In this document: positions 8,733 through 18,869 of the stretch, in pieces
Numbering within the stretch: the stretch's first letter is position 1
How the letters are laid out: each line of letters starts with the position of its first letter
Assembly: GCA_024404025.1 (NCBI GenBank)
Contig: JAKSQP010000002.1
Location: forward strand, 1 to 64,000
DNA: 64,000 nucleotides
From: Clostridia bacterium
Lineage (GTDB): Bacteria > Bacillota > Clostridia > Oscillospirales > Acutalibacteraceae
Reading direction: 5' to 3'
The notes under the pieces: generated by a model
The model's input: only the letters and a program-made list of their open reading frames with translations
Databases searched by the model: none
What the model was told of the DNA's origin: nothing
Position numbers and translations under genes: made by a program

Positions 8733-10467
8733 CGGAATCACCTCCGTTTGTCTGCTGTTCATAGACCTCACGATAAATTGCGCATGATTCGAGAAGCTCA
8801 TCGTGTTTGCCTTTTGCAACGATTTTTCCGTTATCCATAACGATGATCAGGTCTGCATCCTGAATGGAAGCGACTCTTTGGGCGATAATGAGCTTTGTGG
8901 TTTCGGGAATGTATTTTTTGAAGCCTTCTCTTATTTTTGCGTCAGTCTTCATATCAACCGCACTTGTTGAATCGTCAAGAATGAGGATCTTCGGCTTTTT
9001 AAGAAGCGCTCTCGCTATGCAGATTCTCTGCTTCTGTCCGCCCGAAACATTGGAGCCGCCCTGCTCGATGAATGTGTCATATTTATCAGGGAATGCCTGA
9101 ATAAAATCATCTGCCTGAGCGAGCTTGCAGGCTTCGATAAGTTCTTCATCCGTTGCATCCTCGTTGCCCCAGCGGAGATTTTCTTTTATTGTGCCGGAGA
9201 AAAGAAGATTCTTCTGAAGGACCATTGCAACAGAGCTTCTCAATGCATCAATATCATAATTTCTGACATCAACGCCGCCGACCTTAACAACACCTTCTGT
9301 TGCATCATATAGCCTCGGAATGAGCTGAACCATGGATGATTTGCTTGAACCGGTGCCGCCGAGAATTCCGACGGTCATGCCTGACTTGATATGTAAATCA
9401 ATGTTAAGCAATGCGCTGAGCTTTGCGTGCTTGAAATATTTGAAGCTTACTCCGTCAAAATCAATTGAACCGTCTTTGATTTCATAAAGCGGATTTTCGG
9501 GATTTGAGAGAGCGGGCGTTTCTTCAAGCACTTCACATATTCTCTTTGCGGATTCCGCCGAAAGAGTAAGCATAACATAAATCATTGAAAGCATCATAAG
9601 CGACATAAGCACCTGGAAGCCGTAGGTGAGCATTGCCGAGAGCTGACCGACATCTATGTTTGCGCCGTCGCCGGTGATGATCATTTTTGAGCCGACATAG
9701 AGAATGAAAACAAGGTTGAAGTTGATGCAGAACTGCATAATAGGTCTATTGAGAGCAACGATTTTTTCAGCCTTGGTGAAATCAATGCATATATTTTCGG
9801 AAGCATCCCGGAATTTCTTCTTTTCAAATTCTTCTCTTGAAAAGCCCTTAACAACTCTCATTGCTCTGACGTTTTCTTCAATTGATTCATTCAATTTATC
9901 ATATTTTCTGAAAACGCTTCTGAATGCGGGCATAGCCTTTTTTGCAACCATTATCAGCCCGAAAGTAAGAACGGGAATAACAACAACAAATGTTGCAGCG
10001 AGCTTTCCGCCCATAATAAACGCCATTATAACAGAAAAAATCAGCATAAGCGGACTTCTGATGGCAATTCTGATGAGCATCATAAAGGACATCTGAACAT
10101 TGTTGACATCGGTTGTCATTCTCGTAACAAGAGAAGCCGAGGAAAACTTATCAATATTCTGAAAGGTAAAGTCCTGAATTTTTCCGAATATATCCTTTCT
10201 TAAATTTTTTGCAAATCCTGCGGAGGCTTTTGCGCAGGTGAAGCCCGCAAGACCGCCGCACATAAGAGAAAGGCAAGCCATAACGATAAGAACGATACCC
10301 GTTTTGAGTATATAATTCATATCTATTCCGTCTTTGATCCTGTTGACAAGTTCAGCCGTAATATAAGGAATAATCGTTTCTATTATGGCTTCGCAGATTA
10401 TCAGAATCAGAGTTATAACGGCAGGCTTTTTATATTCTCTTACACTTTTTGAAAGCCTTTTGATCAT
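8725..10467 (-). CDS. ABC exporter half-transporter with degenerate ATP site
   Basis: The 580-residue protein is a transmembrane domain plus ATPase domain, the partner of the next gene. Its nucleotide site departs from consensus in three places. Walker A reads GGTGSSKSS, the Walker B aspartate is followed by Asp instead of Glu (ILILDDSTSAVD), and the H-loop histidine is Gln (IIAQRVASI). The signature VSGGQKQR is intact. This is the pattern of the non-hydrolysing subunit in heterodimeric exporters such as TM287/288, LmrCD and BmrCD. A GAAAGGAAA ribosome site precedes the ATG at 10467, and the 8-bp overlap with the downstream gene supports coupled, equimolar synthesis. Confidence 0.93.
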   Translation of the reverse strand: MIKRLSKSVREYKKPAVITLILIICEAIIETIIPYITAELVNRIKDGIDMNYILKTGIVLIVMACLSLMCGGLAGFTCAKASAGFAKNLRKDIFGKIQDFTFQNIDKFSSASLVTRMTTDVNNVQMSFMMLIRIAIRSPLMLIFSVIMAFIMGGKLAATFVVVIPVLTFGLIMVAKKAMPAFRSVFRKYDKLNESIEENVRAMRVVKGFSREEFEKKKFRDASENICIDFTKAEKIVALNRPIMQFCINFNLVFILYVGSKMIITGDGANIDVGQLSAMLTYGFQVLMSLMMLSMIYVMLTLSAESAKRICEVLEETPALSNPENPLYEIKDGSIDFDGVSFKYFKHAKLSALLNIDLHIKSGMTVGILGGTGSSKSSMVQLIPRLYDATEGVVKVGGVDVRNYDIDALRSSVAMVLQKNLLFSGTIKENLRWGNEDATDEELIEACKLAQADDFIQAFPDKYDTFIEQGGSNVSGGQKQRICIARALLKKPKILILDDSTSAVDMKTDAKIREGFKKYIPETTKLIIAQRVASIQDADLIIVMDNGKIVAKGKHDELLESCAIYREVYEQQTNGGDSDE

Positions 10468-10501
10468 TTTGATTTCCTTTCTTTGAAATAATAACTTGTA
10501 T

Positions 10502-10529
10502 ATTGTATACCTTTTATTTTATATGTCAA
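10502..10529 (-). promoter_or_regulatory. Promoter of the ABC exporter operon
   Basis: Read on the minus strand, TTGACA (10529-10524) and TACAAT (10507-10502) are spaced 16 bp apart, just upstream of the first ABC transporter gene. Confidence 0.65.
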
Positions 10530-10641
10530 GTTGATTTGCAAAAAAAGAATTAACAGTTTTATTCCCGGAGCATAAAATATCGTAGGGGTTGCCGGCGAAT
10601 ATTTTGCGGTGTCCTTAATTCAGTTGAAAGGAATGATTCTT

Positions 10642-10848
10642 ATGGCAGACAACAGATATAACCAAAGACGAATGATGCCGGAGCAGAAAAAGCCGAACAA
10701 TGCGATTCTTCCGCCCGATTCCGTCCCTGCAATGTTATATGTTCCGTGGCAGACGGACACAAACTGCTATGATGAAATGAAAGCGCTTGAAAAGGGAACA
10801 CTTTTCACGGCTCTTGATAAACCGTTTCTTGGAAAGAGATGCAGATGA
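10642..10848 (+). CDS. cotJA: Spore coat protein CotJA
   Basis: This 68-residue protein matches the CotJA family. A short polar N-terminus is followed by PPDSVPAMLYVPWQTD and a C-terminal LEKGTLFTALDKPF, the family hallmark. In Bacillus the cotJ operon is made in the mother cell under sigma-E, and its products join the spore coat. The frame is open to a GTG at 10609 and an ATG at 10633; I prefer the ATG at 10642 by family length and the AAAGGAA site upstream. It is followed at once by cotJB and cotJC. I could not make out a convincing sigma-E promoter in the 170 bp upstream. Confidence 0.88.
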   Translation: MADNRYNQRRMMPEQKKPNNAILPPDSVPAMLYVPWQTDTNCYDEMKALEKGTLFTALDKPFLGKRCR

Positions 10849-11102
10849 ATATGAATAACAGAGAAATTGCTTTGAAAAACCTCAGCGCTCAGGAATTCAC
10901 TTTATGGGAAATGCATTTATATCTTGATACTCATCCCGACGACTTGAGATTTGTAGAAAGATATAACAAAAACAAAATGAAATATTCGGTTATGAAAAAT
11001 GAATTTGAAGAGAAATATTATTATCTCACCGCCGAATCTGCCGAAGGCGTTGAATGGCTCAAGGGTCCCTGGCCCTGGGAGAATGAGGAGTGTGGCTGCT
11101 GA
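10845..11102 (+). CDS. cotJB: Spore coat protein CotJB
   Basis: The ~85-residue protein has the CotJB pattern: an N-terminal LKNLSAQEFTLWEMHLYLDT, then HPDDLRFVERYN, and an ending with GPWPWEN followed by a Cys-containing EECGC tail. In Bacillus, CotJB is a small inner-coat component linked to CotJA and CotJC. Three in-frame ATG codons (10839, 10845, 10851) lie at the junction; the one at 10845 overlaps the cotJA stop as ATGA, so it is the likeliest. It sits in the middle of the three-gene operon and its stop overlaps the cotJC start by one base. Confidence 0.88.
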   Translation: MNMNNREIALKNLSAQEFTLWEMHLYLDTHPDDLRFVERYNKNKMKYSVMKNEFEEKYYYLTAESAEGVEWLKGPWPWENEECGC

Positions 11103-11710
11103 TGTTCAGTTATGAAAAGAAATTACAGTATCCCGTTAAGATAAAAAATCCCAATCCGCTTTATGCGAAAATCATAATTTCGCAATATGGCGGACCCGAC
11201 GGCGAGCTCGGAGCTTCGCTCAGATACCTCAGCCAGAGATTCTCAATGCCTTATAACGAGCTGAAAGGTCTTCTGACCGACATCGGTACAGAAGAACTCG
11301 GTCATCTTGAAATGATAGGTGCAATCGTTTATCAGCTTACGAAAAATCTTTCGGAAGAAGAAATCAAAAAATCGGGCTTTGACGCTTATTTTGTTGACCA
11401 CACAACCGGCGTTTATCCTGCCGCTGCTTCGGGTGTTCCGTTTACTGCGGCTTATTTGCAGAGCAAGGGCGATGTTATAACCGATCTGACCGAAGATCTT
11501 GCCGCCGAGCAAAAGGCAAGAACAACTTATGACAACATTCTGCGGCTTGTTGATGACCCCGATGTAAGAGAACCGATAAAGTTTTTGCGCGAAAGAGAAA
11601 TCGTTCATTTTCAGCGCTTCGGCGAAGGCTTAAGACTTGCGACAGACAAACTCGATTCGCAGAACTTCTATGCGTTCAATCCGTCTTTTGATAAAAACTG
11701 CAACAAATAA
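11102..11710 (+). CDS. cotJC: Spore coat protein CotJC, manganese-catalase family
   Basis: This 202-residue protein belongs to the manganese-catalase (ferritin-like) family used in spore coats. Visible are MFSYEKKLQYPVKI at the start, the QYGGPDGELGASLRYL segment, and the metal-ligand helix TEELGHLEMIG. Further on, the second ligand pair lies around DLAAEQKARTTYDNI and EREIVHFQRFGE. CotJC homologues may detoxify peroxide at the spore surface, but catalase activity is not assured. The frame extends to a GTG at 11090; the ATG at 11102 overlaps the cotJB stop and gives the family's usual N-terminus. Confidence 0.92.
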   Translation: MFSYEKKLQYPVKIKNPNPLYAKIIISQYGGPDGELGASLRYLSQRFSMPYNELKGLLTDIGTEELGHLEMIGAIVYQLTKNLSEEEIKKSGFDAYFVDHTTGVYPAAASGVPFTAAYLQSKGDVITDLTEDLAAEQKARTTYDNILRLVDDPDVREPIKFLREREIVHFQRFGEGLRLATDKLDSQNFYAFNPSFDKNCNK

Positions 11711-11735
11711 GGATTAGTTTTTTATAATATCAGTC

Positions 11736-11765
11736 AATATCCCTGCCTGCTGCGGCGGGGATATT
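11736..11765 (+). terminator. Hairpin after the cotJ operon
   Basis: A 12-bp stem (11736-11747 with 11754-11765, one G-T pair) with a 6-base loop follows cotJC. The downstream tract CTTCTG is not T-rich, so termination may be partial. Confidence 0.5.
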
Positions 11766-11793
11766 CTTCTGAAAAAAATTTTCAATTTGGGTA

Positions 11794-11821
11794 TTGAATT
11801 TTTTGAATTTATGAGTATAAT
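11794..11821 (+). promoter_or_regulatory. Promoter of the ATP synthase operon
   Basis: TTGAAT (11794-11799) and TATAAT (11816-11821) are separated by 16 bp. Transcription would start near 11828, about 50 bases before atpB. Confidence 0.65.
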
Positions 11822-11875
11822 ATAGTTTCATATTTATAAAAGATTATCTTTGATTGAAAGGAGATGATCGTCATA

Positions 11876-12688
11876 ATGAGCAAAAATCAAAAAATCAGAA
11901 GCATTATTATCTTTTTCGTTATCGGAGCCTTGCTTCTTGCGGGAATAATACTCACGAACGGAATGTATCAAAAAGAAGAAACTGTTCAGGAGGTTATGCT
12001 TGACGCTGTTCTTCACGAAAAGGCAAAAATAAACTTTTTCGGAATTGCCGAAGTTAATCCGGGCGTTGTGTCTGCGTTCGGCGTAACTGCAATTCTTTTT
12101 GTTTTTGCACTGGCAGTGAGGATTTTCGTTATTCCGAAATTCACGCTTATTCCCGGAAAATTTCAGCTTCTTCTGGAGCAGGGAGTCGGTTTATTTGACG
12201 GACTTGCAAAATCAAACAGTCCACACAGAAACAAATTCCTCGGAGCTTATGTTTTTACTGCTGGAGCCTATATTTTTATGAGCACAATGTTTGAAATGCT
12301 GGGCTTCCAGGCGGTAACGACCGAAGGAATGTCAGTTTCTCTTCCTGCGCCGCTTTCGGATATAAACGGAGCAATCGGTCTCGGCGTTTTATCATATCTG
12401 ATAATTTTATCCGGAGGAATAGTCGGAAACGGATTCAAAGGAATCGGCAATACATTAAAGGATTTCTCTCTTCCGATCTCAATGAGCTTCCGCCTTTTCG
12501 GAGCGCTTTTGAGTGGCGCACTTGTTACGGAGCTTGTTTATTATTTCTTCTCGCTGAGCTTCGTGCTTCCCGTTTTTGTCGGAGTTCTGTTTACTTTGCT
12601 TCACGCCGTTATTCAGGCGTATGTTTTAACGATGCTCACCGCTCTTTTCTACGGTGAAGTATCCGAACCGTCAAAAAAGAAAAAATAA
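11876..12688 (+). CDS. atpB: F-type ATP synthase subunit a
   Basis: This 270-residue membrane protein is the F0 stator subunit that forms the two ion half-channels next to the c-ring. The essential arginine lies in the penultimate helix block, within SMSFRLFGALLSGALVTE, followed by the last helix pair containing HAVIQAYVLTML. About five to six hydrophobic segments fit the family. The N-terminal helix is followed by a longer lumenal loop than in E. coli. An ATG also occurs at 11864, but it directly abuts the GAAAGGAG ribosome site, so 11876 is the better start. It opens the atp operon, and the normally upstream atpI is not present. Confidence 0.93.
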   Translation: MSKNQKIRSIIIFFVIGALLLAGIILTNGMYQKEETVQEVMLDAVLHEKAKINFFGIAEVNPGVVSAFGVTAILFVFALAVRIFVIPKFTLIPGKFQLLLEQGVGLFDGLAKSNSPHRNKFLGAYVFTAGAYIFMSTMFEMLGFQAVTTEGMSVSLPAPLSDINGAIGLGVLSYLIILSGGIVGNGFKGIGNTLKDFSLPISMSFRLFGALLSGALVTELVYYFFSLSFVLPVFVGVLFTLLHAVIQAYVLTMLTALFYGEVSEPSKKKK

Positions 12689-12710
12689 AATATCCACGGA
12701 GGTATTAAAA

Positions 12711-13088
12711 ATGAAAAATACAGTTAAAATCTTATTCGCAGTTCTTGTAATGTCGCTTGTTATCTTTTCGCTGGCTGCTCCCGCTTTTGCCGCCGAAGCA
12801 GCTCCCGCAGATACGGCAGCTGCAGAGCAAACTGAAAACACCGCTTCGGCTGCTCAAGAAAAAACGAAATCAACAAAAGCAATTGCATCCTGCGCGGTTA
12901 TAGCCATCGTTGCCGCAACGGGCGCAATCGGAATGGCTATTTCGATTTCCAAATCAGCAGACGGAATCGCACGCCAGCCGGAAGCCGCAGGCAATATCAG
13001 AACAAGCCTTATGCTCGGCCTTGTTTTTATTGAAACGGCAATCATTTATGCTCTTATTGTTGCAATTCTTGTTATATTCGTATTATAA
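12711..13088 (+). CDS. atpE: F-type ATP synthase subunit c with N-terminal extension
   Basis: The last ~75 residues form the usual two-helix hairpin of the rotor c-subunit. The polar loop ARQPEA is present, and the ion-binding glutamate sits in helix 2, within GLVFIETAIIY. In front lies an unusual ~50-residue extension: a signal-peptide-like segment (residues 1-27, ending AFA) and an Ala/Glu/Thr-rich linker. Subunit c is normally only 70-90 residues, whereas this is 125. The ATG at 12711 has GGAGG upstream; starting at an internal Met would cut into helix 1. The extension could direct insertion into the membrane and be cleaved, which is inference. Confidence 0.93.
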   Translation: MKNTVKILFAVLVMSLVIFSLAAPAFAAEAAPADTAAAEQTENTASAAQEKTKSTKAIASCAVIAIVAATGAIGMAISISKSADGIARQPEAAGNIRTSLMLGLVFIETAIIYALIVAILVIFVL

Positions 13089-13108
13089 GTTTGGAAGGAT
13101 TGATTTAA

Positions 13109-13600
13109 GTGAATTTACCGCTTAATATAGATTTTCAGCAGATCCTGCTTCATATTTTCAATACCTTTCTTCTTTTTGTGATTCTTTATTTTCTTCTCTA
13201 TAAGCCGGTTAAGGCATTCATTGACAAAAGAGAAGCTTTTTACAAAGAAATGGATGATAAAGCGAACGAAAAGCTTTCAGATGCGGAAAAGCTTCTGAAA
13301 GAATATAACGAGAAGCTTTCAAATGCCGATAAAGAAATCGCCGAAAGAAAAGCAGAGGCGGACAAGCTTACAGAAGCAGAAAATTCCGCAAAAATCGAAA
13401 AAGCCGAAGAACAGGCCGAAAGCATTGTTGCCAAAGCTGTTGCAATGGCTGAAAAAGAAAGAGAATCAATCATTTATCAAGCCAATTCCGAAATAGCGAA
13501 TATGGTTTCAGCTGCTGCTGAAAAGATTGTTTTCTCCGACACATCTGAAGCTTTTGACAAGTTCCTTGATAACGCCGAAGGAAGTGCAGACAATGAATAA
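13109..13600 (+). CDS. atpF: F-type ATP synthase subunit b
   Basis: The 163-residue protein is the peripheral-stalk subunit: one N-terminal transmembrane helix (residues ~10-28) ending in YKPVKAF, then a long charged coiled coil of Lys/Glu/Ala heptads. It probably forms a homodimer, since only one b gene is present. The start is GTG at 13109 with GGAAGG about 10 bases upstream. Its stop overlaps the start of the delta/alpha fusion by eight bases. No part of the delta subunit is attached here, unlike the b-delta fusion of mycobacteria. Confidence 0.92.
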   Translation: MNLPLNIDFQQILLHIFNTFLLFVILYFLLYKPVKAFIDKREAFYKEMDDKANEKLSDAEKLLKEYNEKLSNADKEIAERKAEADKLTEAENSAKIEKAEEQAESIVAKAVAMAEKERESIIYQANSEIANMVSAAAEKIVFSDTSEAFDKFLDNAEGSADNE

Positions 13601-15311
13601 GAAAACAGCCGTTCTTTATTCCGATATTGCTCCCGACAGCGTTCAGGAAAAAAGATTCATTGAATTCTTCAGAGAAAAATACCATAATGACTATGAGCTT
13701 ATATGGAAGCACGATGCGTCAATCATAAAAGGCTTCAGGCTTGAAATAGAGTCTGATGTTTATGACTGGAGCGGCGAAGGTATGCTTCGTCAGCTAAAAT
13801 CCGCAATCCGTTCAGTCAGCTCAAAAGAAAATATTGTCCCTCTTCTCAAGGATAAATTTGAAGGCTGGATCCCGGAGGCAGTTGCAGAGGAAATCGGCAG
13901 AGTGAAATATGTCGGAGACGGAATCGCTTATGTTGACGGCCTTGAAAATGCAGGCTACGGAGAAATCCTCGTTTTTGAATCCGGCGCAAGAGGAATGGTC
14001 CAGGAACTTCGTGAAAACGAGGTCGGCTGCATTCTCTTTGACGAAGACGAATCCGTTATTGAGGGCAGCGTAGTCAAAAGAACGGGCAAAACGGCAGGCA
14101 TCCCCGTCGGAGAAAATTTCATAGGCAGAGTTATTGACTCGCTCGGCAAACCCATTGACGGAGCAGGTGAAATAAAAGAATCAGACTATTTGCCTATTGA
14201 AAATCCCGCACCCGGTATAGTTGAAAGAAAGCCGGTTGACAGCCCTGTTCAGACCGGTCTGCTTGTTATAGATTCAATGTTTCCCATCGGCAAAGGTCAG
14301 CGTGAGCTGATTATCGGAGACCGCCAGACCGGCAAAACCGCAATTGCCGTTGACACGATCATAAATCAGAAGGGCAAGAACGTTATCTGCATTTATGTTG
14401 CTGTCGGTCAGAAATCAAGCTCGGTTGCCGCTCTTGTCACAAAACTGAAAAAATTCGGCGCAATGGATTATACCATTGTGGTCAATGCATCAGCTTCTGA
14501 CCCTGCGCCGCTTCAATATATTGCTCCTTATTCCGGATGCTCGCTCGGCGAATATTTTATGAATAAGGGCAGGGACGTGCTGATAATCTATGATGATTTG
14601 TCAAAACACGCCGCCGCATACAGAACTATGAGCCTTTTACTTGAAAGATCACCCGGCAGAGAGGCTTATCCCGGAGATGTTTTCTATCTTCATTCAAGGC
14701 TTCTTGAACGCTCGGCGTGTTTGAGTGACGAAAGAGGAGGAGGAAGTATGACGGCTCTTCCGATCGTTGAAACGCAATCGGGCGATGTTTCGGCATATAT
14801 TCCGACAAATATCATTTCAATTACAGACGGCCAGATTTTTCTTGAAAGCAGTCTTTTCTTTGAAGGTCAGAGACCGGCTGTCAATATCGGGCTTTCCGTT
14901 TCCCGTGTCGGCGGAGCTGCGCAGACAAAGGCGATGAAAAAAGCTTCCGGAACTATAAAACTCGATCTTTCGCAGTTTAAGGAAATGGAAGTTTTTATGC
15001 AGTTTTCAAGTGACCTTGACGAAGCAAGTGTCAGGCAGCTTAAATACGGTCAGGTTCTGACCTATATGCTTCGCCAGCCGCAGTATAAACCTATGCCGGT
15101 CCACAGGCAGGTCATTACGCTTGTTGCGGCTCTTTCAAAGGTTCTGAATGATATTCCGCTTGAAAAGCTGAATGAAAAAATCAACGAAATGAATGAATGG
15201 TTTGAAAATAATCATTCCGAAATAACTTCTGCAATCGAACAGAGCGGAACGCTTTCCGATGAGGACAGAGATTCAATCATTTCGCTCGCAGAAGAATTTG
15301 TCAGGCTCTGA
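13593..15311 (+). CDS. atpA: F-type ATP synthase delta (C-terminal domain) fused to subunit alpha
   Basis: From residue ~80 to 572 this is a normal alpha subunit: VKYVGDGIAYVDGL beta-barrel, Walker A GDRQTGKTA, and the DDLSKHAAAYR block. Residues 1-75 are extra. They align by eye with the C-terminal domain of the delta subunit: a KTAVLYSDIAPDS strand/helix, a KYHNDYELIWKHDASIIKGF strand pair, and VYDWSGEGMLRQLKSAI matching the family's closing GSxRGxLxxL helix. Delta's N-terminal six-helix domain, which normally grips the alpha N-termini, is absent, and no separate delta gene lies in the operon. The ATG at 13593 has a GAAGGAAG ribosome site and overlaps atpF by eight bases. An internal alpha-only start lacks an obvious ribosome site. 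Confidence 0.92.
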   Translation: MNKKTAVLYSDIAPDSVQEKRFIEFFREKYHNDYELIWKHDASIIKGFRLEIESDVYDWSGEGMLRQLKSAIRSVSSKENIVPLLKDKFEGWIPEAVAEEIGRVKYVGDGIAYVDGLENAGYGEILVFESGARGMVQELRENEVGCILFDEDESVIEGSVVKRTGKTAGIPVGENFIGRVIDSLGKPIDGAGEIKESDYLPIENPAPGIVERKPVDSPVQTGLLVIDSMFPIGKGQRELIIGDRQTGKTAIAVDTIINQKGKNVICIYVAVGQKSSSVAALVTKLKKFGAMDYTIVVNASASDPAPLQYIAPYSGCSLGEYFMNKGRDVLIIYDDLSKHAAAYRTMSLLLERSPGREAYPGDVFYLHSRLLERSACLSDERGGGSMTALPIVETQSGDVSAYIPTNIISITDGQIFLESSLFFEGQRPAVNIGLSVSRVGGAAQTKAMKKASGTIKLDLSQFKEMEVFMQFSSDLDEASVRQLKYGQVLTYMLRQPQYKPMPVHRQVITLVAALSKVLNDIPLEKLNEKINEMNEWFENNHSEITSAIEQSGTLSDEDRDSIISLAEEFVRL

Positions 15312-15362
15312 CAGTCGAATACCTTTTACCTAAAGTTTTTTGCTTGATAAGGAAGTGATATC

Positions 15363-17655
<2,293 letters not shown>

Positions 17656-17656
<1 letters not shown>

Positions 17657-18063
17657 TGAATACTTTTCACCTCAAAATTCTTGAAGCTGACAAGGAATTT
17701 TTCAGCGGTGAATGCGTTTCTCTTGTTTTTCCCTATCCCGATGGATATTACGGCGTTCAGGCAAACCATAAAAATATGGTCTGTGCCATTGATGAGGGCA
17801 TAGCAAACTTTACTTTGCCAAACGGTGAAAAACGCTATGCGTCAATTTCCGACGGCATAATAAAAATCGAAAAGAATGATGTTCTGATTCTTGTCAATAC
17901 TGCGGAAAGGCCGGAGGATATTGATGAAAACAGAGCAAAAAGAGAAGAGGAGGATGCAAAGGAGCAGATGCTTCAGAGCAAAGATCCTCTTGCATTCAGA
18001 GAAGCAAAAGAAAAAATTCAGAGAGAGCGCAACCGATTGAAATTGTTAAAATACAAAAAGTAA
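17656..18063 (+). CDS. atpC: F-type ATP synthase subunit epsilon
   Basis: The 135-residue protein has the N-terminal beta-sandwich of epsilon (residues 1-85, including GYYGVQANHKNMV and the Gly-rich turns). It ends with a two-helix C-terminal part rich in Lys/Glu/Arg that in other species can inhibit ATP hydrolysis. It closes the operon, overlaps the beta stop by one base, and is followed by a strong terminator. Confidence 0.93.
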
Positions 18064-18065
18064 AG

Positions 18066-18100
18066 AATAACCGTGTGTTTCTTCAACACACGGTTATTTT
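18066..18100 (+). terminator. Terminator of the ATP synthase operon
   Basis: A perfect 14-bp stem (18066-18079 with 18085-18098), 5-base loop and T-rich end follow atpC. The A-rich left arm allows it to act for the converging EFR1 gene too. Confidence 0.85.
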
Positions 18101-18860
18101 AATATATAATGTTTTTAAATTTGCATATATATCTGTTTTGTCCCTGACTTTTTGTTGAATATTCGATTGCCTGAACAGGGCATCTGTTTATGCACGCCAT
18201 GCAGTGAGTGCATTCTTTTCCCCATGCAGGTCTGCTGTTTTTCAGCTTGACATTGTTCAGGGGGCAAACCTCAACGCATTTTCCGCAGGAAACACATTTG
18301 CTTGTTGCATAAAATTTTGAAGCTTTAACACATAAAGCATAGAACATCTTGTTGACTATGCCGCTTTTAAGCTTATCGGTTGTTGAAACGGTTTTTAACG
18401 GGAATTTTTCATTTCTTTTTATGATTTCTGCGGCGGCGGTGATTTTCGTTAATGAAGTTGTAATGATTTTCTGCGCTTCAAAATCGGAAGGGGAGGAAAA
18501 CATCGCAATATAGTTTTCCGGCATAACAATGCTTATGCACCCCATAAATTCAAGCTTTTTTTCATCGCATAATGCCGAAATATAAGAAGCGGCGTTTCCG
18601 TTATCATCTCCGCAGGTCATAATGAAATATGCTTTTTTGTTTCCGCTTAATTCCGTTTCTTTAAGATGATTTTCAACTATATGAGGAATCTGCCAGGAAT
18701 AAGTCGGAACGCAGATTATAAAAGGCGTTTCGGAGCTGATTTCCGATAAATCATTGCTTTTTACTCTTGAATTAAGGCTGATTATTTCATCGTGAAGTGC
18801 CTGCGAAAGCATTTCCGCAATAAAATGACTGTTGCCGGTTCCGCTGAAATATAAAACCAT
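18099..18860 (-). CDS. EFR1-type flavodoxin/ferredoxin protein
   Basis: The 253-residue protein joins a flavodoxin-like N-terminus (FSGTGNS phosphate loop at residues 5-11) to two [4Fe-4S] cluster motifs near the C-terminus: CVSCGKCVEVCP and CTHCMACINRCP. This is the arrangement of EFR1-family proteins, presumed electron carriers in anaerobic cells. The electron partner is not known. It has an AGGTGATT ribosome site and lies nine bases downstream of the PHP-domain gene, so the two are likely co-transcribed. Confidence 0.88.
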   Translation of the reverse strand: MVLYFSGTGNSHFIAEMLSQALHDEIISLNSRVKSNDLSEISSETPFIICVPTYSWQIPHIVENHLKETELSGNKKAYFIMTCGDDNGNAASYISALCDEKKLEFMGCISIVMPENYIAMFSSPSDFEAQKIITTSLTKITAAAEIIKRNEKFPLKTVSTTDKLKSGIVNKMFYALCVKASKFYATSKCVSCGKCVEVCPLNNVKLKNSRPAWGKECTHCMACINRCPVQAIEYSTKSQGQNRYICKFKNIIY

Positions 18861-18869
18861 TCAATCACC

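Noticed and set aside
10549..10641. Sigma-E promoter for cotJA
   Set aside because: Weak partial matches (GAATATT, CGAATATT) could not be paired with correct spacing.
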